This document shows positions 22,501-28,346 of a DNA stretch of 28,346 nt, one piece after another. A program made the translations under genes and the position numbers. Origin of the DNA: Amoebophrya sp. A120 (lineage: Eukaryota; Sar; Dinophyceae; Syndiniales; Amoebophryaceae); assembly GCA_905178155.1 (NCBI GenBank), contig CAJINV010000004.1, positions 9,270,765 through 9,299,110 on the forward strand. Direction: 5' to 3'. The notes beneath the pieces were generated by a model. It ran no database searches. It was not told the origin of the DNA and saw only the letters and a program-made list of their open reading frames with translations. How positions within the stretch are numbered: the first letter of the stretch is position 1; each line of letters starts with the position of its first letter.

Positions 22501-25500
22501 GTCTCGGAAGTGCTGGGGATCGAGGACGAGCATTCGCATCTGATCGACTACTATTTCACGTTGCACAGATTCCGGGTGGTAATTAAAGAGGAACTAGAAG
22601 CGGAGCACGGCAGACGGATCCAGGGTCGGAACAACAGGGGGAATAAAAGAAGTGTGGTCTTTGCAGAAGGAGAGGCTGGCGCAGCAACATCTTCAGAGCA
22701 GTACAAGAAGATGTTGAACACAAAATCTTCGAAGTCCTTCGACCCTCGCGGCACCATAGAGCTCATGGAGGTTGATAGTCTTATTTCTGGGTCTGATCCG
22801 GTGGGTCCTGCTGCTGGTGACAGCACGCAGCTATTAACGAATCGTCGAGCAATCATAGCTCAATCCACGACCTCCACAGGCGGAACTACACCAGCGCGCC
22901 AGCTTCCCGCTGCTGAAGGCGAACTTCCAGCTCTATCTCGGGGCGTTTCGGAAGATGATACGGCAACCAACATAGAAATAATTCCTCCCAAGATGAACGT
23001 TCTCGACCCTACTGGCGCGGCGGGCGGGAACGTCGACCTGCGATCCAGGTTAAACGCTTTCGACACCATCCAGGACAAACGTGTTATGGCAACGAATGTC
23101 ACGTTAAAGAAGAGATCTACCGAGGACTTGGAGCGCAGCCGCAGGCTTAGCAGCGACGCGACAGCTATAATTTCCGGCACGGCTGCAGCGGTCGTGCTGA
23201 AGGACGTCGATAGTATTATTCAAAATGCCACAGACCACGCTCCTCCCGAGAACAACGATAATGAAACCAACTACAACATCGGGGCGCTTTCTCTAGAAGC
23301 TCTGGAAGAGAAAGCTGGAGCTGCAGTACTAGGTCGCAAAACTGTGCCACAGAACCCCGCGCACGACGAGGCACAAAAGAGACCGGTCTTTCAGCAAACC
23401 TCGTCCAATTGGATGGAGGGGATTCTGGCGAACATTTTTGAGAAGCTGTTGCGGACGGAGGTCCCCTGGATGGACTTGGTAGAACGGATGAACATCAAAA
23501 AAGAATCCAGCAATGCGTCTGCTGTTGGTGCTGGAAATAAAATTAAAGCGGAAGTGAACAATAAGACCGAAGATGGAAGCAGCGCAAAAAATAACCCCGA
23601 CGTTGAACAGCAAAACGAAAGCGAGACCCAAGCCGATAGACGCACCAAATTTGCCGAGCTGATGGAAGAGCCATTGGATGTGAAGGTTTTTGAAAAGATT
23701 CTGATGTCTTTTAACGACCTTTTCGCGGACTACAGTGAAGACAATTCGACTTCCACTACTTCTAGGAGGTCCAGATCGAGCGAATATCAACTGCAAAAGT
23801 GTCCTCTGGGTCTGGAAGATTGCCAGGTTTGTCATGCAGGTTTTCTATGGCTCATAACGTTTAGAATGCAGGAGCACCTAGCATGACAAAGTCTGTGAGA
23901 CCTCTATCATGTCCGTCCTTCATGAGAAATTCCCCCTCAGCTTGGTAAAAAAGGACGGCTGTTGGTAATCACGCAACACAGATTTTCTGCATGATGCAGA
24001 TTTAGGTTTAGCATTACAAGTTGTGACCTTCCAGACCTAGACATATTTGCATTTCATAGCGAGACGCTGCTGACGAAAGACCAGGCGGCGAGTTTGATCC
24101 GCACGTTGACAGGCTACGGGTCTTACAATGCAGCTCCGAGTAAAGTAGAGCAACAGCAAGAACAAGATGGCACTGGTACAACTAAAACTACGGCTCCTAA
24201 TAAAACCTCCGGCAATATCAAGAAGGGTAGTACCAAAGGAAAAGGCAAGCAACTACTGTCTCTCGCCGAATTCCTTTCCCGGTTGGACATTTGTTACATA
24301 TCCTGTGCAAAAGTATCGTACGCGTATAAATGCAAGTCTTGCATTACAAATATTTTTCTTTGAGGTAAATCAGCATGACAAATTTTATTTCTCATGCTGA
24401 GGAAATTTGTAATGCATTTATACGACTACGATACTTTTGCAATGCATATTACACGGGGTACAGCAATCGTGTGCGACAGAACCAAAGACTTAGGGAGCAA
24501 TCGGACGAGGGGAATACTATCAATGTCAACAATGTCAACGCGGCATTAATCCGGGCCAGTAGCAACGAGAGCAGCGAGGAGAGTGAGTCGACACCCGATA
24601 ATGTTTTTGCGAAGAAAAAGACCAGCACGACCGAGCGGACGTCGACCCAGTCCACACAATCTGTTGACCGCTTTGATTTCAACAAGTACGGCAGTACGAC
24701 GGTCGCGATCTGTTTGCGGATGATTGGCCGAGATATCGGGAATAAGACGTTTGAACTCTTCAAGAACGCGGACAAGGATCAATCCGGAATGCTGACCGAG
24801 AAGGAGTTTTTCGCGGTCACAGAACAGTTGTTACTCCCGCACGCGGAGTATCTGCAACAGTACTTTTTGTCGGATAAAAAATTTAACTCGTCCACCTCGC
24901 CGGGCAACAAGAACACCTTCGCCCCGATGCCGCGCACAACTACTTCAGATGGAACAACAGCAGGTATTGGTACAACCAATGCCGCAAATAAGATTCCGGA
25001 TTCCCTTCTCCGGGAAATTTTCAAGACGGTCGATTTTAACAAAACGGGAAAAATCAGCTATTTGGAGTTTCTCCATTGCTTCCAAGACCCAGACGGCGAC
25101 TTCGGGTTTGAAAAGGTGACAAACGAGAATGTTGACAGCAGTGTTACTAACACAGCCAATGTCAAGCACGACGAGTTCCGCATCGCCTTGATGGAGCAGA
25201 TTTGCGGGGTGCTCTACACGAACAAACAGGCGCTACTCCGTATGGATGTGTCAGGATCGAAATCGTCAAAGTTGAAATAGTTTGCCATGCATAATAAAAC
25301 CGATACCAGTCAGAAGCCCACGTATCAAGCGGCGCATGACAAATTTTGGCACCGTCTAAATCCAATTTGTCATGCTGTTTAGGGACAGAGGGCGTCCTTT
25401 GTCATGTTGCTTTAGCAGCTGTGTCGCAGACTCCAAACAGGCTGACAGTCGGCCTCACTTGCCATCCCTGCAAGAGAAGCACTTCATGCCTTGGAGTTTA

Positions 25501-26118
25501 TGCATGAGAAATCATTTCAACTTTGTTGATTTCAAACCTGACGCCTCCATACTCCGGGTGTTCCAATTTTTCGACGACAACCACGACCACCGGATTACGT
25601 ATTGAGAGGAAAAATCCCCCCTCCCCATATTGAAAAGGTATGTCTCCGGAAATTTGTGTTGCTGATTTGAGGTCACAAATCACATCTGTCTTGCAAGAAG
25701 ACAAGGGCAAAAGCTTCCGCCATATTATCGAGGCGATTTGTCATGCCGTTGGGCCTAAAGGGAGGCCGTTTGCCATGCTGAGCAACTAGACCCATACGCC
25801 CCCAGCTAGCCGGCGGATCTGGCCGCTATGCCTTTCTGCAACGCAAATCTGATTTGTGTACCCAAATCCAGCATCAGAAATTTCGTTTTGATATGGGGAG
25901 GGGGGATTTTTCCTTTTGATATTACGCAGATGGAGTTTGTGAAAGCCTTGAAGTGTCTAAACATCGCGATCAACCTCCGGGATCCGCCGTTGACGAAGCA
26001 ACAGATCCAAATGATGGCAGACCACTGCGTTTTGGATAAGGACGGGAGAATCGACTACGTGCTGTTTCTGAACGCATTGTGCATCTGCGACATGCAAACC
26101 GGAGAGATTTTTGATTAA
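19528..26118 (+). CDS. Enlarged PPEF/RdgC-like Ser/Thr protein phosphatase with EF-hands (gene D, 5 exons)
   Basis: The CDS joins 19528-23783, 24063-24298, 24454-25240, 25557-25599 and 25927-26118: 5514 nt, 1837 aa. ATG 19528 is the first after an in-frame TAA. Parts: Ser/Thr-rich start with a His run (about 82-87); coiled coil with EEQKATTQSALSAKMLHAL; a long low-complexity stretch; helical region with QPLHPYFVMRLL; PPP core with GDTHG (496), GDIADRG (525), RGNHED (556), HGGLS (615), MWADP, RSHQ (705) and FSASNYCG (728); the segment TYEVKTRFSRILVENKQALWKYW; a Gln run (about 925); an EF-like linker; then EF-hands at about 1604 (DKDQSGMLTEKE) and 1691 (DFNKTGKISYLE), both canonical, 1766 (DDNHDHRITQME) and a short one at about 1811. 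It is the diverged third paralogue of genes A and B. All four introns are introners. Likely an active calcium-responsive phosphatase; substrate and location unknown. Confidence 0.87.
23784..24062 (-). mobile_element. Introner, family A (reverse), intron 1 of gene D
   Basis: 279 bp. The direct repeat is GCGA (23780-23783 and 24059-24062); the fifth base differs (A versus G), suggesting decay. It starts (A)TATCAACTGCAAAAGTGTC and ends AGACATATTTGCATTTCATA. The interior (CAACACAGATTTTC...GATTTAGG...GCATTACAAGTTG) runs in the same direction as gene B intron 4, the reverse of gene A introns 2 and 6. Removal joins RSRSSE to TLLTKDQAASLIRTLTGYG, matching LITKEQAGSLIRTLTGYG in gene A. Confidence 0.87.
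24299..24453 (-). mobile_element. Introner, family B (reverse), intron 2 of gene D
   Basis: 155 bp, the same length as gene A intron 1. Direct repeat TTACA (24294-24298 and 24449-24453). Its left end TATCCTGTGCAAAAGTATCG is the reverse complement of the right end of gene A intron 1. Its right end CTTTTGCAATGCATA mirrors that element's left end. The interior GTAAATCAGCATGACAAATT also matches only after reverse complementing. The terminal inverted repeat spans more than 30 bases. Removal restores LSRLDICY-T-GYSNRVRQ, matching [13 protein letters not shown]. Confidence 0.92.
25241..25556. mobile_element. Introner, distinct TIR type, intron 3 of gene D
   Basis: 316 bp with direct repeat CTCCG (25236-25240 and 25552-25556). 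The left arm TATGGATGTGTCAGGATCGA pairs with the right arm ending TTCAAACCTGACGCCTCCATA, continuing inward through GAAATCGTCAAAGTTG. ATTTGTCATGC and GCATGACAAAT motifs lie inside. Excision joins TNKQALL-R-VFQFFDDN, matching TNKQALHKIFLFFDKN. Confidence 0.9.
25600..25926. mobile_element. Introner, distinct TIR type, intron 4 of gene D
   Basis: 327 bp with direct repeat ATTACG (25594-25599 and 25921-25926). The left arm begins TATTGAGAGGAAAAATCCCC and continues CCTCCCCATAT; the right arm mirrors it and ends TTTTTCCTTTTGATA. This is a very stable stem of nearly 30 bases. The interior ATTTGTCATGCCGTTGGG resembles the core of intron 3 although the arms differ. Excision joins HDHRIT to QMEFVKALKCLN, rebuilding the third EF-hand loop. 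Confidence 0.92.
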
Positions 26119-26390
26119 GAAAGTACTTAATATACCTATACGCAGACGCATAGTTGTTAAGCTTAAGTACTTTACTTGCCAGAGCCAGTTCGGACTTTAT
26201 CTCCATACTGAAAGTGAAGATTTATCTTTCCATGATCTTGAATATTTTTGATTTTTTATACAAGACTTACGGTTCTTACTATGGTTCGACTTGGTCTGGC
26301 GCCTTTGTTGAACCAGTTATGTTGGAGGACATCGTGTAAGAAAGCCAGTTTTATTCAGGTTGCTGCATTGGAATCGAATCAATCGAAGCA

Positions 26391-26465
26391 TATGGATTGC
26401 AAAAGTGTCTGGGTCTGGAACAAGATTGTCACTTGTCGTGCTATTAAATACAAATCATGCAAGGA
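26391..26465 (+). mobile_element. Truncated family A introner fragment
   Basis: TATGGATTGCAAAAGTGTCT, then GGGTCTGGAACAAGATTG and ACTTGTCGTGCTATTAAAT, match the left end of forward family A elements. The similarity fades near 26465. No matching right arm or direct-repeat partner is found downstream. It is either a decayed solo end in intergenic DNA or part of an intron of a gene I cannot recognise. Confidence 0.65.
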
Positions 26466-26529
26466 ATCGTATGCGGCAGTAGCTCCTGCTGACGCACAGC
26501 ATCCGCGGCCTCAAGCTTTGGCGTTCCTG

Positions 26530-26554
26530 CTCTGAATGGTTCATCCATTCAGAG
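26530..26554. terminator. Perfect 10-bp hairpin downstream of gene D
   Basis: CTCTGAATGG, loop TTCAT, CCATTCAGAG: a perfect 10-base stem with a 5-base loop, about 410 bp after the gene D stop. A role in 3' end formation is possible but unproven. There is no following T-run, and rho-independent termination does not apply to nuclear mRNA genes. Confidence 0.35.
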
Positions 26555-27058
26555 TAACTGTGAAGGTGAAATCGGTTTTGAATCGTTCAAGAAAATCCAT
26601 CCATCACGGTAAGTCTGGATCGAAAGTTGAAATCCAGGAGGCTAAGTGGTCTCACCCAGGACGGTAAGTCCGGGTTCATCCTGGATGACATGTCTGAATC
26701 GAGAGTTGACAAAAAAAATGTAATGCATAATCTTGTGGACGGCGTCCCGTCGGTCTCGGTACTGGGTCGGTGTGACATGTACGATCGTATTGCTGCAACG
26801 AGAAGGAGAACGATAATGAGCTGGAATTTTATTCACAACACCAGTGCTTTTACTTTTACTTAGTACGCACAGGAGTTGCATGATGCCTTTTCGGTCGTTC
26901 TTATCCTAGTGTGCTGGAGGCGCAATTCCTCAAGAACATCCACACATCTGTCTTCTACTACGTGTAAGTTCATTATGATATTGCTCGGTTTTTTTGGCTG
27001 AATTCTCAAAAATACGTTCCCTCGGTGTCGCAGTCCATACTTCTTTTGGAAGTGCAAA

Positions 27059-27147
27059 TACATACATACATACATACATACATACATACATACATACATA
27101 CATACATACATACATACATACATACATACATACATACATACATACAT
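27059..27147. repeat. CATA tetranucleotide microsatellite
   Basis: About 22 uninterrupted copies of CATA/TACA, ending at CATACATGCA. The open frames through it (repeating Thr-Tyr-Ile-His, or Met-Tyr-Val-Cys on the other strand) are artefacts of the repeat. Confidence 0.98.
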
Positions 27148-27980
27148 GCACCCAGATGAATTGTCGTATAAGATGAATTGTACCTCAATACGTATTAAGT
27201 ATCCAGCGAAGCTTGCAGCGTATCGTATTACGAAAGCCCCAAAACAGCGAGCAAAGCATTTCAGCAGCCAATTTCTTCAAAAGCGAAATTGGCGGACCTT
27301 GTGTCGTATTTGCCCAAAAACGGAGGCAATAACTCAGCAGCTGAATTGTCACAAAGCGAAGCAATTCAGCGCAGAAAGACAAAGCAGCCTATCTCGGTCG
27401 ATCGGAAATATATTTCCCGGCAAAAGCCAGCGACAAGCTTTGAAGCAAGAAGACAACAGCCCACGGTCGGAAATGGAAGTACCCGGCACGCTTACAGGCG
27501 CCTTCGATAGAAGCGCTCGCCCTACAAAACCGGTAGCGCGGAGAGCCTGCACGCGCGCTAGGGCTAGGCCTATGGCGCGACAAGCAGTGTGCGTGCGTGA
27601 GCGTGCCGACGTTTTCCGCATAGGAGTAGCACTCCTGCTTTCAAGCAAGAGCGAAAATAGGCAGCGCGCGCGCCCTAATTTCGCATGCACGCCAGCATGC
27701 GAAAAAGTGCCCGGGGGGGCGGGGGGGGGGAAGGCCGCCCGCAAGCGTTATGGTTTATGCCAGGCGCGAGGCGTGCCGAAATAGTTAGACCGGGGGGCTT
27801 GCGGCAATTTGCTCGGAACCCTGCACCGCCACACGCGCACTCATGGGCATGGTCTATGCCCAGGGCCCGGGAGAGCATTCCTTGGCAGGACCTCCACAAA
27901 CTGGCTGCGGTAGAACGCAGCGCGTGCAGCTTTTTACCCGTTGCGCCATGCTTTGGGCCCCGAACAATCAAGCCTGCGCG
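27148..27980. other. Repeat-flanked GC-rich region without a supported gene
   Basis: Composition differs from the rest, with CpG-rich runs (GCGCGCGC), a G-run near 27714-27730, and short inverted words (GCATGC...GCATGC near 27683-27700). A 212-codon open frame at 27146-27784 starts in the microsatellite edge and is Arg/Ala/Gln-rich without domain features, so it is not called. Nothing on the minus strand is convincing. Confidence 0.45.
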
Positions 27981-28014
27981 GATCACATGATAGTCACGTG
28001 ATAATCATATGATT
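27981..28014. repeat. Palindromic CACGTG-type repeat, imperfect copy
   Basis: GATCACATGATAGTCACGTG followed by ATAATCATATGATT. It contains the perfect 12-base palindrome AATCATATGATT at 28003-28014 and a TCACGTGA core. It shares words with the longer palindrome starting at 28046. Confidence 0.7.
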
Positions 28015-28045
28015 TTTGCGGTCCATTAGCCATTTTGAGTTGTTT

Positions 28046-28081
28046 TCATCACGTGATAATCACATGATTATCACGTGATGA
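28046..28081. repeat. 36-bp near-perfect palindrome with two CACGTG cores
   Basis: The left arm TCATCACGTGATAATCA and right arm TGATTATCACGTGATGA are exact reverse complements (17 bases) around a 2-base centre. Each arm holds ATCACGTGAT, itself a palindrome. It could be a paired bHLH/bZIP-type binding site, a cruciform, or a mobile-element end; none can be shown from sequence alone. Confidence 0.85.
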
Positions 28082-28295
28082 CAACCCCGGAAAGGCGGCG
28101 ACTAAAGTTGCGAGATATGACGCGCCCCCCGTCATACGTGGAACCCAAAGCGGCAAAACAGTAAGGATTTACGAAGAAAACTCAGCAAAGACGAAAGTCG
28201 AACGTATGAGCTATATTGTGGCAATTCAGTTCGCGCCAGGAACGGCGCAAAAAAAAGTCAAAAAAGCAACTCAGCATAGGACAACTCAGATTACT
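28082..28295. other. Short non-coding stretch before the terminal microsatellite
   Basis: No open frame of note. The word AACTCAG recurs (near 28180, 28268 and 28284) and also occurs near 27331, so this stretch may belong to the same repeat-derived block. Confidence 0.4.
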
Positions 28296-28346
28296 GCATA
28301 CATACATACAGACATACAGACATACAGACATACAGACATACAGACA
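28296..28346. repeat. CATA / CATACAGA microsatellite at right edge
   Basis: A few CATA units pass into at least five copies of the 8-base unit CATACAGA, and the array continues beyond the window. It looks like a variant of the CATA array at 27059-27147 in which every second unit became CAGA. Confidence 0.95.

Larger units (their letters stand above)
26119..27058. other. Non-coding region downstream of gene D
   Basis: No gene is supported. It holds a truncated introner (26391 onward), a perfect hairpin (26530-26554) and a near-repeat of CGGTAAGTCYGG followed by GAATCGAGAGTTGA-type sequence (about 26608-26710). Open frames such as 26248-26535 and 26627-26863 are short and resemble nothing recognised; the first runs through the introner fragment. 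Confidence 0.5.

Noticed and set aside
27059-27147. Possible CRISPR-like array
   Set aside because: Units are simple tandem CATA copies without spacers; the organism is eukaryotic.
27146-27784. 212-codon open frame downstream of the CATA repeat
   Set aside because: It starts at the microsatellite edge, is Arg/Ala/Gln-rich, crosses G-runs and CpG-rich repeats, and has no recognisable feature.
28028-28038. TAGCCATTTTG matches 11 bases of the dinoflagellate spliced-leader sequence
   Set aside because: The flanks do not continue the match (GAGTTG instead of GCTCAAG), no donor GT or downstream gene follows, and an 11-base match somewhere in 28 kb on two strands is only mildly unlikely.

Overview
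The window looks like nuclear DNA of a protist, most likely an alveolate of the dinoflagellate lineage. A syndinian parasite such as Amoebophrya fits best, because non-canonical introns built from inverted-repeat introner elements are known there. The evidence is four large, intron-containing genes, all on the + strand, and a tandem family of EF-hand protein phosphatases. Eleven introns behave like inserted transposons rather than GT-AG introns. The species assignment is inference; no rRNA, tRNA or organelle marker was seen.

Layout: 1-384 is a GC-rich 19-bp minisatellite. 385-1463 is non-coding. 1464-6244 is phosphatase gene A (8 exons, 1091 aa). 6245-7908 is non-coding. 7909-12750 is phosphatase gene B (7 exons, 1110 aa). 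12751-14222 is non-coding. 14223-17684 is an unrecognised gene C (2 exons, 1101 aa). 17685-19527 is non-coding. 19528-26118 is phosphatase gene D (5 exons, 1837 aa). 26119-28346 is non-coding and repeat-rich: a truncated introner, a hairpin, a CATA microsatellite, a cluster of CACGTG-type palindromes, and a variant of the same microsatellite running off the right end.

Genes A, B and D encode one architecture: an N-terminal coiled coil, a helical pre-catalytic region, a PPP-family Ser/Thr phosphatase domain with every expected metal ligand, a long linker with an EF-hand-like part, and four C-terminal EF-hand or EF-hand-like loops. This is the PPEF/RdgC (PP7) plan, so these are probably calcium-responsive phosphatases. 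A and B are close paralogues that share three GT-AG intron positions. D is more diverged, is enlarged by low-complexity linkers, and has no GT-AG intron at all.

The most striking content is the introners. Each begins TAT, ends ATA, carries terminal inverted repeats and is flanked by a direct repeat of about 5 bp. Removing exactly the element plus one repeat copy restores reading frame and paralogue homology in every case: all four spliced CDS lengths are multiples of three. At least two element families occur in both orientations relative to the host gene, so whatever marks the excision boundary must work in both directions. No introner position is shared between paralogues, so insertion followed duplication.
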